57,686 bases of DNA from Streptomyces sedi (GTDB taxonomy: Bacteria; Actinomycetota; Actinomycetes; Streptomycetales; Streptomycetaceae). Numbering within the stretch: the stretch's first letter is position 1; every line of letters begins with the position of its first letter. Below, one piece after another: positions 1 through 9,309 of the stretch. Position numbers and translations under genes: made by a program. The stretch is taken from assembly GCF_006335015.1 (NCBI RefSeq), contig NZ_VDGT01000031.1, positions 1-57,686 on the forward strand, in the 5' to 3' direction. The notes under the pieces are model-generated. The model was not told the origin of the DNA. It did not search any database and saw only the letters and a program-made list of their open reading frames with translations.

Positions 1-390
1 CGCGCGCGTGGGCTGGTGCGGGTGGGCGGGTGGGGGAGGGGCCGGGCGGGCGGGTGGGCCGAGGGCGCGGCGGTGGCGGCGGGCGGCGCGGGCGCGCCGC
101 GCGCGGGCGGCGCGGGCGGCGCGGGCGGCGCGGGCGCGCCGCGGGTGCCGGAGGCGGTGGGGCCGCCGCCGCGCACGCCGGCGGCGGAGACGCTGGCCGC
201 GCTGCGCGCGGCGGCGGCGTCCGGCGGGCTGGTCGCGATCGGCTACGTCGGGGCCGACGGGGTGGCCGGGCACCATGTGCTCACGCCGGTACGGGTGGAC
301 GCCGGCTTCGTCACCGCCTTCGACCACACGGCGGACGAGGTCCGCACGTATCCGCTCCACAGGATCTCAGGCGCGGTCGCGGTCGAGTGA
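1..390 (+). CDS. 3' end of a helicase-associated (XPB-partner-like) protein, partial
   Basis: The reading frame is open to the left edge, so this is the C-terminal 129 codons of a longer gene. The last ~70 residues (LAALRAAAASGGLVAIGYV... HVLTPVRVD... RTYPLHRI) look like the WYL-like C-terminal domain of actinobacterial helicase-associated proteins, which in mycobacteria lie beside the XPB-type helicase. The preceding ~55 residues are a Gly/Ala/Arg/Pro low-complexity stretch, probably a linker. An XPB-type helicase lies at 15791-17440, but on the other strand and 15 kb away. The family call is from pattern memory; role in DNA repair is inferred. Confidence 0.6.
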   Translation, partial: RARGLVRVGGWGRGRAGGWAEGAAVAAGGAGAPRAGGAGGAGGAGAPRVPEAVGPPPRTPAAETLAALRAAAASGGLVAIGYVGADGVAGHHVLTPVRVDAGFVTAFDHTADEVRTYPLHRISGAVAVE

Positions 391-787
391 TTCCACTTGT
401 GGCGGGCCGCGGACGACCACCGAGCCGGGCCAGACGGGTGGGTCGTCGACTGCCACACGGTGACTGGTTACCCGCGCAGTTCCCCGCGCCCCTGAGGCGG
501 TGGACGGCTTGGGGACGCGGGGAACTGCGCGAATGCTCCGTGGCGGGCCGCGGACGACCACCGAGCCGGGCCAGGCAGGTGAGTAGTCGACCGCACCACG
601 GCAGACAGTTACCCGCGCAGTTCCCCGCGCCCCCAAAGCCGCCCGTGGCGGGCCGCGGACGACCACCGAGCATCGTCAACAGGCCGGTCGTCGAGTACCA
701 CACGGTGACTGGTTACCCGCGCAGTTCCCCGCGCCCCCAAAGCCGCCCGTGGCGGGCCGGGCCAGGCAGGTGAGGCAGCCGCCCCCG
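391..787. repeat. Intergenic tandem array of hairpin repeats
   Basis: This 397-base gap holds no gene. A unit beginning GTGGCGGGCCGCGGACGACC occurs at 399-433, 540-574, 645-671 and, shortened, 749-773. The element CGCGCAGTTCCCCGCGCCCC occurs at 473-492, 614-633 and 718-737, and its inverse complement at 511-531, so 473-531 can fold as a hairpin. The stretch 445-492 is repeated almost exactly at 689-737. The same element recurs in other gaps of this window. It lies between the convergent helicase-associated gene and otsA. Confidence 0.85.
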
Positions 788-2236
788 TTACAGGCCGCGC
801 AGGGCGGTCAGTTGGGAGAGGAACCAGTCCGTCGGGGGGAGGGCCGTCGCGGCCCTCGTGAGGCGGTCGGTGTGGGTGGTGCGCGTCGCGTGGTCCATCG
901 TCAGGGCGCGGTGCAGCGCCTCCGCCGTGCCGGCGATGTCGTACGGGTTGACCAGCAGCGCGTCGCCGCCCAGGTCCTCGGCCGCGCCCGCCTCCCGGGA
1001 GAGCACCAGCGCGCAGCCCCGTTCGGAGACCACCGGGATCTCCTTGGCGACCAGGTTCATCCCGTCCCTGATCGGGTTGACCAGCGCCACGTCCGCCATC
1101 CGGTAGGCGGCCAGCGAACGCGCGAAGTCGTCCTTGACGTGCAGCACCACCGGCGTCCAGTCGTCCCGCCCGAAGTCCGCGTTGATCGCCTCGGCGACCC
1201 GCGAGACCTCCTCCGTGTAGGCCCGGTAGACCGCCAGGTCCTGCCGGGACGGGTAGGCGAACGCGATGTGGGTGACGCGGCCGTGCCACTCGGGCCGGTC
1301 GGTGAGCAGCCTGCGGTAGGCGAGCAGCCCGCGCACGATGTTCTTCGACAGCTCCGTGCGGTCCACCCGCACGATCGTCGAGCGGTCGGGCCCGACCCGT
1401 TCGCGCAGCTCGGCGAGGCGCTCGTCCACGTCGGGACGGGCGGCGCGCTCCCGCAGGAACTCCGCGTCCGCGCCCAGCCCGTGGACCCCGATCCGCGTGG
1501 TGCGCCCCTGGTGGGTCACCGTGCCGTCCGCGACCTCCGCGCCCAGCAGCGCCGCGCAGCACTCGGTGAAGGCCCGCGCCCAGCGGTGCGTGAGGAACGC
1601 GGCCCGGTCGCCGCCCAGGATGCCGAGCAGCAGCTCGCGCGCGATGTCGTCGGGCAGCACCCGGAACAGCTCGGGCGGTGCCCACGGGGTGTGGGAGAAG
1701 TGCCCGATCCGCAGGTCGGGCCGGCGCTTGGCCAGCAGCCCCGGGACGAGCGCCAGATGGTAGTCCTGCACCAGCACCGCCGCGCCCTCGGCCGCCTCGT
1801 CGGCGAGCGCGTCGGCGAACGCCCGGTTGTAGGCGCGGTAGCGGCCCCAGCCGGCCTCGAACTCCTCGTCGAAGACGGGCTCGAACGGCGTCTGGTACAG
1901 CAGGTGGTGGACGAACCACAGCACGGAGTTGGCCACGCCGTTGTACGCGGCCTCGAAGGTCTCGCGGTCGATGTCCAGCATCCGCACCGACTGGCCGCCG
2001 GTGTCCTCGGCGGGCAACCGCCCGCCGTACGCCTCGGCCGCCGCGCGGTCGTCGTCGCCGAGCGCGGCGCAGACCCAGGTGCCCGCGTCGGGGCCCAACG
2101 CGCTCAGCCCGGAGACCAGGCCCCCGCCGCCGCGTCGCGCGGCCAGCGTGCCGTCGTCCCGGCGGGTGTAGCTCACCGGGCCGCGGTTCGAAGCGACCAG
2201 CACCTGGCCGGCTGTCTCGGGGGGCTCGACGGTCAT
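788..2236 (-). CDS. otsA: Trehalose-6-phosphate synthase (GT20)
   Basis: Makes trehalose 6-phosphate from a nucleotide-glucose donor and glucose 6-phosphate in the cytoplasm; OtsB (18805-19650) would remove the phosphate. The 482-residue length fits the GT20 family. Visible motifs are the N-terminal VASNRGPV, the RGGGGLVSGL loop, VQDYHLALVPGLL, the phosphate-binding VDRTELSKNI, and the donor-site LVNPIRDGMNLVAKE. The start at 2236 is chosen because GAGGAG precedes it; an upstream in-frame extension lacks family similarity. It follows gpgS on the same strand with a 153-base gap. The homologous S. venezuelae enzyme is reported to prefer GDP-glucose, so the donor here may not be UDP-glucose. Confidence 0.93.
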   Translation of the reverse strand: MTVEPPETAGQVLVASNRGPVSYTRRDDGTLAARRGGGGLVSGLSALGPDAGTWVCAALGDDDRAAAEAYGGRLPAEDTGGQSVRMLDIDRETFEAAYNGVANSVLWFVHHLLYQTPFEPVFDEEFEAGWGRYRAYNRAFADALADEAAEGAAVLVQDYHLALVPGLLAKRRPDLRIGHFSHTPWAPPELFRVLPDDIARELLLGILGGDRAAFLTHRWARAFTECCAALLGAEVADGTVTHQGRTTRIGVHGLGADAEFLRERAARPDVDERLAELRERVGPDRSTIVRVDRTELSKNIVRGLLAYRRLLTDRPEWHGRVTHIAFAYPSRQDLAVYRAYTEEVSRVAEAINADFGRDDWTPVVLHVKDDFARSLAAYRMADVALVNPIRDGMNLVAKEIPVVSERGCALVLSREAGAAEDLGGDALLVNPYDIAGTAEALHRALTMDHATRTTHTDRLTRAATALPPTDWFLSQLTALRGL

Positions 2237-2389
2237 CGGCGTTCGGTCTCCTCGTGGGCGTCCGGTCGCTTTCCGTGACCGTCCCGGTGGGCGGGCCTTT
2301 CCCGGGAGTGCCGGAAGGAGGCTAGCCAGCCGTGACGGGCGGGAAACGTGTGCCACGTCACAGCCGGCGTTCCGGCTTCGGGGCCCCGC

Positions 2390-3355
2390 TCAGGCGGCCT
2401 GACGGGCCGCGTACTCGGGGACGGTGGACATCGGTGGTCGTTCGTCGGCCAGGATCGGATGCGTCTCCGGCGTGAACCCGCCGTCCTCGGTCCGCTGGAA
2501 CTGGGTCAGCCCCAGCCGCGTGGGCAGCACGCTGCCCGGCAGCCGGCACTGCGCGGTCCGCATGATCGCCGCCGACATCCGGCCGAGCGCCTGCCCGTCC
2601 TGGTGGCGGTGCTTGCGCTCGCCGACGTCGACCTGCCCGACGGCGTCCAGGCCCACCAGGTTGAGCGTGTCGATCAGCAGCCCCAGCTCCACGCCGTAGC
2701 CGACGGGGAACGGCAGCCGTTCCAGCAGCGACCTGCGGGCCGCGTACTCGCCGCCCAGCGGCTGGACCACGCCGGCCAGCTGCGGCCAGTGCAGGTTCAG
2801 CAGCGGTCGGGCGACCAGCTCGGTGACCCGGCCGCCCTGGCGGGCGCCGGCCGGCTGCTCGCCGAGCGGGCGGTCGTACATCGCCTTGACCAGCTGCACC
2901 TCGGGGTCGGTGAGCAGCGGGCCGATGGTGCCCGAGACCAGGCGTGAGTCGAACTCCCGCAGGTCGGCGTCGACGAAACAGACGATCTCGCCGCTGGTCG
3001 CCAGCAGCGACCGCCAGAGCACCTCGCCCTTGCCGGGGACGGCCGGGACGCGGGGCAGGATCTCGTCCCTGTGGACGACCTTCGCCCCGGCGGCGGCGGC
3101 CACCTCGGAGGTGCGGTCGGTGGACCCGGAGTCCACCACGAGCAATTCGTCGATCAGTGGGACGTCCTCCATGAGGTCGCGCCGCAGCGCCTCCACGATG
3201 GCACCCACCGTGGCCTCCTCGTTGAGCGCGGGGAGGACCACGCTGATGCTGCCGGCCGTGCCCGCTGCCCGCTTGGCGTTCAGCAGTTGCGGTATCGAGC
3301 GGTCAGTGACGGCCCAGGACCGGCGGGTCAGCCACTTCTCTGCCTCTTCCAGCAC
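2390..3355 (-). CDS. gpgS: Glucosyl-3-phosphoglycerate synthase (GT81)
   Basis: Transfers glucose to 3-phosphoglycerate, the first step of glucosylglycerate and, in mycobacteria, methylglucose lipopolysaccharide synthesis. The 321-residue protein has the GT-A features VVLPALNEE, VDSGSTDRT, the GKGEVLWRSL stretch and the metal-binding DAD in CFVDADLREF. Start is a GTG at 3355 with AGGAG eight bases upstream. It is followed on the same strand by otsA, so two glucosyl transfers to phosphorylated acceptors are grouped. The partner phosphatase GpgP is not in the window. Confidence 0.88.
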   Translation of the reverse strand: MLEEAEKWLTRRSWAVTDRSIPQLLNAKRAAGTAGSISVVLPALNEEATVGAIVEALRRDLMEDVPLIDELLVVDSGSTDRTSEVAAAAGAKVVHRDEILPRVPAVPGKGEVLWRSLLATSGEIVCFVDADLREFDSRLVSGTIGPLLTDPEVQLVKAMYDRPLGEQPAGARQGGRVTELVARPLLNLHWPQLAGVVQPLGGEYAARRSLLERLPFPVGYGVELGLLIDTLNLVGLDAVGQVDVGERKHRHQDGQALGRMSAAIMRTAQCRLPGSVLPTRLGLTQFQRTEDGGFTPETHPILADERPPMSTVPEYAARQAA

Positions 3356-3599
3356 GAAAGTCGCTCCTGTTCGATTTGGCCATGCATTAACCCGTATGGC
3401 CGCGTCTGCCCCTTTCCGGGGTGACCGAACCCGCTGTGACCCGGATTTTTGGTCATCTCCCCTGGTTGTCTCGCGGAGCGGACGGCCCGAGCCATTGTGC
3501 GGGGTGTCCGTTACAGTCTCGAACAGCGCAGGTGTCCTCCGCATATCGGGACCACACATCGGGACCGTGTGCCGACGCCGCGCCGACAACCGCATACCG

Positions 3600-3738
3600 C
3601 TCATCCAGAGGGGCAGAGGGAACGGCCCGTTGAAGCCCCGGCAACCCTTCCACCGGATCTCGTGACCAGCGCGAGGCGCCCCGGTGGGGCAGGTGCCAAT
3701 TCCGTCCCATGGCGAGAGCCGCCACGGGGAAGATGAGG
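3600..3738 (+). promoter_or_regulatory. SAM-I (S-box) riboswitch
   Basis: P1 is formed by CTCATC (3600-3605) and GATGAG (3732-3737). Between them are the S-box signature pieces: CAGAGGGGCAGAGGGA, GGCCCGTTGAAGCCCCGGCA, and GGTGCCAATTCC. The 3' strand of P1 directly abuts and partly overlaps the Shine-Dalgarno AGGAGAAGG (3736-3744) of the downstream gene, so binding of S-adenosylmethionine, which stabilises P1, would hide the ribosome site. This suggests translational control; no poly-U terminator is seen before the ATG. Confidence 0.93.
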
Positions 3739-3755
3739 AGAAGGGCTTCGCACCC

Positions 3756-5060
3756 ATGTCTGTGCTGACCTCGGACGACCACGCCGAAGGCGCCTCGGTC
3801 CCCCCCTCGCAAGTCGATCTCGGCCCCGCCGCCGCGCTCTCCTGTCGCGAGTGCGGAGAACGCTTCCCGCTCGGCCCGATCTTCGCGTGTGCCTCCTGTT
3901 TCGGCCCGCTGGAGATCGCCTATGACTTCCCGACCGGCGACCCCGAGGCGCTGCGCGCGCGCATCACCGCGGGCCCGCAGAACATCTGGCGCTACGCCCC
4001 GCTGCTGCCGGTGCCCGCCGACGTCGCCGACCACCCGAACCTCAACCCGGGCTGCACCCCGCTGGTGCGCGCCGACCGGCTCGCGGCCGAGCTGGGTGTC
4101 ACCGGCGGGCTCTACGTCAAGGACGACTCGGCGAACCCGACGCACTCGTTCAAGGACCGCGTCGTCGCCAACGCGGTGGAGGCGGCGCGCGCCTTCGGTT
4201 TCACCACGCTCTCCTGCTCCTCCACCGGCAACCTGGCCGGCGCGGTGGGCGCCGCCGCCGCCCGCGCCGGGCTGCGGTCCTGCGTCTTCATCCCGCACGA
4301 CCTGGAGCAGGGCAAGGTGGTCATGGCCGCCGTCTACGGCGGCGAGCTGGTGGCCATCGAGGGCACCTACGACGACGTGAACCGCTTCTGCAGCGAGCTG
4401 ATCGGCGACCCGATCGGCGAGGGCTGGGGCTTCGTCAACGTGAACCTGCGCCCGTACTACGCCGAGGGCTCCAAGACCCTGGCGTACGAGATCTGCGAGC
4501 AACTTGGCTGGAAACTGCCGGACCAGCTGGTGATCCCGATCGCCTCCGGCTCCCAACTGACCAAGATCGACAAGGGCCTGAAGGAACTGATCCAGCTCGG
4601 TCTCGTCGAGGACCGCCCCTACCGGATCTTCGGCGCCCAGGCCGAGGGCTGCTCCCCCGTCTCCCGCGCCTACCGCGACGGCCACGACGTGGTCCGCCCC
4701 GTCAAGCCGGACACCATCGCCAAGTCCCTGGCCATCGGAAACCCGGCCGACGGCCCCTACGTTCTGGACATCGCCCGCCGCACCGGCGGCGCGGTCGAGG
4801 ACGTGGACGACGCGCGGATCGTGGAGGCGATCAAGCTGCTGGCGAGGACCGAGGGCATCTTCGCCGAGACGGCGGGCGGCGTGACGGTCGGCGTCACGCG
4901 CAAGCTGCTCGCCGACGGCCGGCTGGACCCCGAAGCGACCACCGTCGTGCTCAACACCGGCGACGGCCTGAAGACCCTGGACGCGGTGGCCGGGACCACC
5001 GGCCCGTCCGCGACCATACGTCCGAACCTCGACTCCTTCCGAGAGGCTGGCCTGGCATGA
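3756..5060 (+). CDS. metM: Threonine-synthase-like PLP enzyme, probable homocysteine synthase MetM
   Basis: A 434-residue fold-type II PLP enzyme. It has an N-terminal zinc-ribbon pair (CREC ... CASC, residues ~31-50), the PLP lysine in NPTHSFKDRV, and the phosphate loop SSTGNLAGA. By sequence alone it would be called ThrC. Three facts point elsewhere: a SAM-I riboswitch controls it, it overlaps by four bases a sulfur-carrier gene, and streptomycetes carry another thrC beside hom and thrB. A Streptomyces enzyme of this arrangement (MetM) has been described converting O-phosphohomoserine to homocysteine with sulfur from the carrier MetO. ATG 3756 follows AGGAGAAGG. True threonine synthase remains the alternative. 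Confidence 0.87.
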   Translation: MSVLTSDDHAEGASVPPSQVDLGPAAALSCRECGERFPLGPIFACASCFGPLEIAYDFPTGDPEALRARITAGPQNIWRYAPLLPVPADVADHPNLNPGCTPLVRADRLAAELGVTGGLYVKDDSANPTHSFKDRVVANAVEAARAFGFTTLSCSSTGNLAGAVGAAAARAGLRSCVFIPHDLEQGKVVMAAVYGGELVAIEGTYDDVNRFCSELIGDPIGEGWGFVNVNLRPYYAEGSKTLAYEICEQLGWKLPDQLVIPIASGSQLTKIDKGLKELIQLGLVEDRPYRIFGAQAEGCSPVSRAYRDGHDVVRPVKPDTIAKSLAIGNPADGPYVLDIARRTGGAVEDVDDARIVEAIKLLARTEGIFAETAGGVTVGVTRKLLADGRLDPEATTVVLNTGDGLKTLDAVAGTTGPSATIRPNLDSFREAGLA

Positions 5061-5335
5061 GCGTCACCGTCCGCATCCCCACCATCCTGCGCACCTACAC
5101 CGGCGGCAGCTCCGAGGTGACCGCCGAGGGCGAGACGCTCCAGGAGGTGCTCGCCGACCTCGACCGCAACCACCAGGGCATCGCGGGCCGCGTCCTAGAC
5201 GACGAGGGCAAGCTGCGGCGCTTCGTCAACGTCTACGTGAACGACGACGACGTGCGCTTCACGGAGGGCCTGGCCACCAGCACCCCGGACGGCGCCGGCA
5301 TCTCCATCATCCCGGCGGTCGCCGGCGGAGCGTGA
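5057..5335 (+). CDS. metO: MoaD/ThiS-family sulfur-carrier protein (MetO-like)
   Basis: A 92-residue beta-grasp protein starting inside the metM stop codon (ATGA overlap), so the two are translationally coupled. The N-terminal SVTVRIPTILRTYTGG and the C-terminal ISIIPAVAGGA match the MoaD/CysO pattern. As a carrier it would be adenylated and thiocarboxylated on the terminal glycine and hand sulfur to MetM. The protein ends in GGA, not GG, so the last alanine would have to be removed, as JAMM/Mec-type proteases do for other carriers. The activating sulfurtransferase is not in the window. Confidence 0.88.
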   Translation: MSVTVRIPTILRTYTGGSSEVTAEGETLQEVLADLDRNHQGIAGRVLDDEGKLRRFVNVYVNDDDVRFTEGLATSTPDGAGISIIPAVAGGA

Positions 5336-5394
5336 CGCTGCCGCTGAGGCTTCCGGGGCCCGTGCGAGGCGGGCCAACGCGCCCGCGTGAGGCG

Positions 5395-5435
5395 GGCCAA
5401 CGCCCCACGACCTGCCGGGTCGTGGGGCGTTGGCC
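5395..5435 (+). terminator. Strong hairpin terminator after metMO
   Basis: A perfect 18-base-pair stem: 5395-5412 (GGCCAACGCCCCACGACC) pairs with 5418-5435 across a five-base loop. It has no long U tract, as is common in this GC-rich group. It sits 60 bases after the metO stop. Confidence 0.85.
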
Positions 5436-5791
5436 TGCGGTGGAACGCTAGAGTTGCCTCGTCGGTGGCGAATCCGTGTCACTCACATATGAATGCGGGC
5501 CCCGCGAGCAAACTCTGTGCCGGAAATTGTTGCACCAATTGTCTGGTTGGCCAGAAAAGCCCGCTGCGAAACGTTCAACTTCCTGGGCCTTCGCGGGATT
5601 TGACCGTTCTGGCGCCGCGATAATTCCTTACCGAATGGCCTGTTGCACTGGGCGTCCGTGCAGATACATTCAGCGGCGGTCGAACGTTCCGGCGCACACC
5701 CCCACACCGCCCGGGGGTGGAGTCTGAGAGGTCTGACCCGGGTCCGCGAGGTGTGGGCTCGTGAAAGGGCCGGCAATATGGGGAGTAAGGA
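5436..5791 (+). other. Long AT-rich leader region of the cold-shock gene
   Basis: About 355 bases without a convincing gene. The part from roughly 5500 to 5660 is markedly richer in A and T than anything nearby (AAATTGTTGCACCAATTGTC, TAATTCCTTACCGAATGG). It contains the short inverted repeat AATTG-N6-CAATT. Long structured leaders that control translation are known for cspA genes; that role here is inference. Confidence 0.5.
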
Positions 5792-5995
5792 ATGGCTCAG
5801 GGCACCGTCAAGTGGTTCAACGCGGAGAAGGGCTACGGCTTCATCGCGGTAGACGGTGGTGCGGACGTGTTCGTCCACTACAGCGCGATCCAGATGGACG
5901 GGTACCGCACCCTGGAAGAGGGACAGCGGGTCGAGTTCGAGATCTCTCAGGGACAGAAGGGTCCCCAGGCCGACATGGTCCGGGTGACCGCCTGA
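5792..5995 (+). CDS. CspA-family cold-shock protein
   Basis: A single 67-residue OB-fold domain with the RNA-binding motifs RNP1 (KGYGFIAV) and RNP2 (VFVHYSAI). It would bind single-stranded RNA or DNA and melt RNA structure. The start ATG follows GGGGAGTAAGGA. It stands alone between the metMO terminator and its own terminator at 6027. A second copy lies at 33954-34157; the two differ mainly in the last 25 residues. Confidence 0.95.
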   Translation: MAQGTVKWFNAEKGYGFIAVDGGADVFVHYSAIQMDGYRTLEEGQRVEFEISQGQKGPQADMVRVTA

Positions 5996-6026
5996 ACGCC
6001 GACGTCACCGCGGCCTCAACCAGCCG

Positions 6027-6053
6027 GGCCCGCACCCTCAGGGGTGCGGGCCC
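6027..6053 (+). terminator. Terminator of the first csp gene
   Basis: GGGCCCGCACCC (6027-6038) pairs with GGGTGCGGGCCC (to 6053) across a short loop, 30 bases after the csp stop. Confidence 0.8.
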
Positions 6054-6059
6054 TGGTCG

Positions 6060-6393
6060 TTCTCGACGGGGGCGACCACCGAGCCGGACAGCACAGGTGA
6101 GCCGTCGAGTGCACCCCGCAGGTCGGCTGACCGCGCAGTTCCCCGCGCCCCTTCGGGCGCCGTAGGCGCGTTGGGGGGCGCGGGGAACGGCGCGAATGCT
6201 CTGTGGCGGGCCGCAGACGACGACCGTGCGGGACAACACAGACGAGTGGTCGCCCACACCCGGCGGCCAGCCGCCCCGCTTGCTCCCCCAGCCTTCGGCC
6301 GGGAGGTGCCCCCAGATCGTTCCGCGACCTGCGGTCGCTTGCTCCCCCAGCCTTCGGCCGGGGGGACCCCCAAGTCGTGCAGCGGCTTCGCCG
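6060..6393. repeat. Intergenic repeats upstream of groEL2
   Basis: Two repeat types occupy the gap. The first is the hairpin element: CGCGCAGTTCCCCGCGCCCC at 6132-6151 with an inverted partner at 6173-6194, followed by the GTGGCGGGCCGC unit near 6203. The second is CTTGCTCCCCCAGCCTTCGG, present at 6279-6298 and again at 6337-6356, each followed by GCCGG and a GGTGCCCCCA or GGACCCCCA tail that can fold back. No gene is seen. Confidence 0.8.
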
Positions 6394-6456
6394 CTTGCAC
6401 TCTCAGGGGTAGAGTGCTAATCATTGGCATTAGCACTCTACGGGTGAGAGTGACAG
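6394..6456 (+). promoter_or_regulatory. Two tandem CIRCE (HrcA) operators of groEL2
   Basis: CIRCE is TTAGCACTC-N9-GAGTGCTAA. The first copy is CTTGCACTC-N9-GAGTGCTAA at 6394-6420. The second is TTAGCACTC-N9-GAGTGACAG at 6430-6456, with a degenerate right half. Their centres are 36 bases apart. HrcA would bind here and repress groEL2 until heat shock. TTGCAC at 6395 followed after 17 bases by TAATCA could be the promoter hexamers, which would bury the promoter in the first operator. Confidence 0.92.
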
Positions 6457-6580
6457 CCAGGACCGGGTCGGTGAGGTCCTTCAGGTGGGTGGGGTAAGGA
6501 ACCGCCCCGGGAGGGCCGTCCGTCGCGGGCGCCAGCGCGGTCCGGAGCAATCCACCCCTGTTCTGGGAGGACCCCTTCAC

Positions 6581-8209
<1,629 letters not shown>

Positions 8210-8234
8210 GTCCTGCCGACTCCTCAGCGCGTCA

Positions 8235-8276
8235 CGCGAGGGCGGCGCTCCCCGGAAGGGGGGCGCCGCCCTCGCG
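8235..8276. terminator. Bidirectional terminator between groEL2 and murQ
   Basis: CGCGAGGGCGGCGC (8235-8248) pairs with GCGCCGCCCTCGCG (8263-8276); the inner TCCCC and GGGG extend the stem. It lies between two convergent genes. Confidence 0.8.
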
Positions 8277-8291
8277 GCCGTTCGCGCCCCT

Positions 8292-9212
8292 TCAGTCCTT
8301 CCGACCGTCCAGGGCCAGCCGCAGCGCCGCGCGGAGTTGGCCGTGGGACTCGGCGAGCAGCCGGGCCGCCGTGTCCGCCCCGACGTCTCCGAGGACGACC
8401 AGGATGGCGTTCTTCACCTCGCCGCCGGTCGCGTTGAGCGCCCGTTCGACCTCGTCCGCCGGGGCGTCCGTCGCCAGCGCCACGATGCGGCGCGAGCGGG
8501 CGCGCAGCTTCTCGTTGGAGGCGCGGACGTCGACCATCAGGTTCCCGTAGGTCTTGCCGAGCCGGATCATGCTGATGGTGGAGATCATGTTGAGGACCAG
8601 CTTCTGGGCCGTGCCGGCCTTCAGCCGGGTGGAGCCGGCGATCAGCTCGGGGCCCACCACCACCTCGATGCCGTGCTCGGCAGCCGCGGCCAGTGGCGAG
8701 TCCGGGTTGCAGGAGAGGCCGACCGTCAACGCGCCGACGCCGGCGGCGTGTTCGACGGCACCCACCGCGTAGGGCGTGCGCCCGGAGGCGGAGACCCCGA
8801 CCACCACGTCGTCGGCGGTGAGCCCGATGCCGGCCAGGTCGGCGGCGGCCAGTTCCTTGCTGTCCTCGGCGCCCTCCACCGCCTCGATCAGCGCCGTCGG
8901 GCCGCCGGCGATGAGGCCCATCACCTCGCCGGGGTCGGTGTTGAAGGTGGGTGGGCACTCGCTGGCGTCCAGCACGCCGAGGCGCCCCGCGGTGCCGGCG
9001 CCGAGATAGACCAGCCGCCCCCCGCGCGCCATCCGTTCGGCTGCCGCGTCGATCGCGGCGGCGATCTCGGGCAGCCGCGCGGCCACCGCTGTGGGGACCA
9101 GGGCGTCGCCCGCGTTCATGGTGCGGGCGATCTCCAGGGTGGAACGCCGGTCGATCTCGGCCAGCTCCGGGCGGTGCGCCTCGGTGGTGAGGGTGTCGAA
9201 CTCCGTGGACAT
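8292..9212 (-). CDS. murQ: N-acetylmuramic acid 6-phosphate etherase
   Basis: Cleaves the lactyl ether of MurNAc 6-phosphate to give GlcNAc 6-phosphate and D-lactate, for recycling of cell-wall sugar. The 306-residue SIS-fold protein has the sugar-phosphate loop LGAGTAGRLG and the catalytic-glutamate segment DASECPPTF, and SASGRTPYAVGA. It follows the RpiR-type regulator gene on the same strand with a 97-base gap. Its product feeds the deacetylase encoded at 21977-23206. Confidence 0.96.
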   Translation of the reverse strand: MSTEFDTLTTEAHRPELAEIDRRSTLEIARTMNAGDALVPTAVAARLPEIAAAIDAAAERMARGGRLVYLGAGTAGRLGVLDASECPPTFNTDPGEVMGLIAGGPTALIEAVEGAEDSKELAAADLAGIGLTADDVVVGVSASGRTPYAVGAVEHAAGVGALTVGLSCNPDSPLAAAAEHGIEVVVGPELIAGSTRLKAGTAQKLVLNMISTISMIRLGKTYGNLMVDVRASNEKLRARSRRIVALATDAPADEVERALNATGGEVKNAILVVLGDVGADTAARLLAESHGQLRAALRLALDGRKD

Positions 9213-9309
9213 GCGCGAGCGACTCTCCGTGCGAGGGGGCGTGTGGTGAGTGGTGCGTCCAACGGCGTGCGCCGGTGGTGGAACAGGGTGTGGAACAGGG
9301 GCGTGCGTG

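Noticed and set aside
391..787. CRISPR array
   Set aside because: Repeat units differ in length and spacing, spacers are not uniform, the same units occur in other gaps, and no cas gene is near.
3756..5060. Plain threonine synthase
   Set aside because: Sequence alone allows it, but the SAM riboswitch and coupled sulfur carrier fit homocysteine synthesis better.
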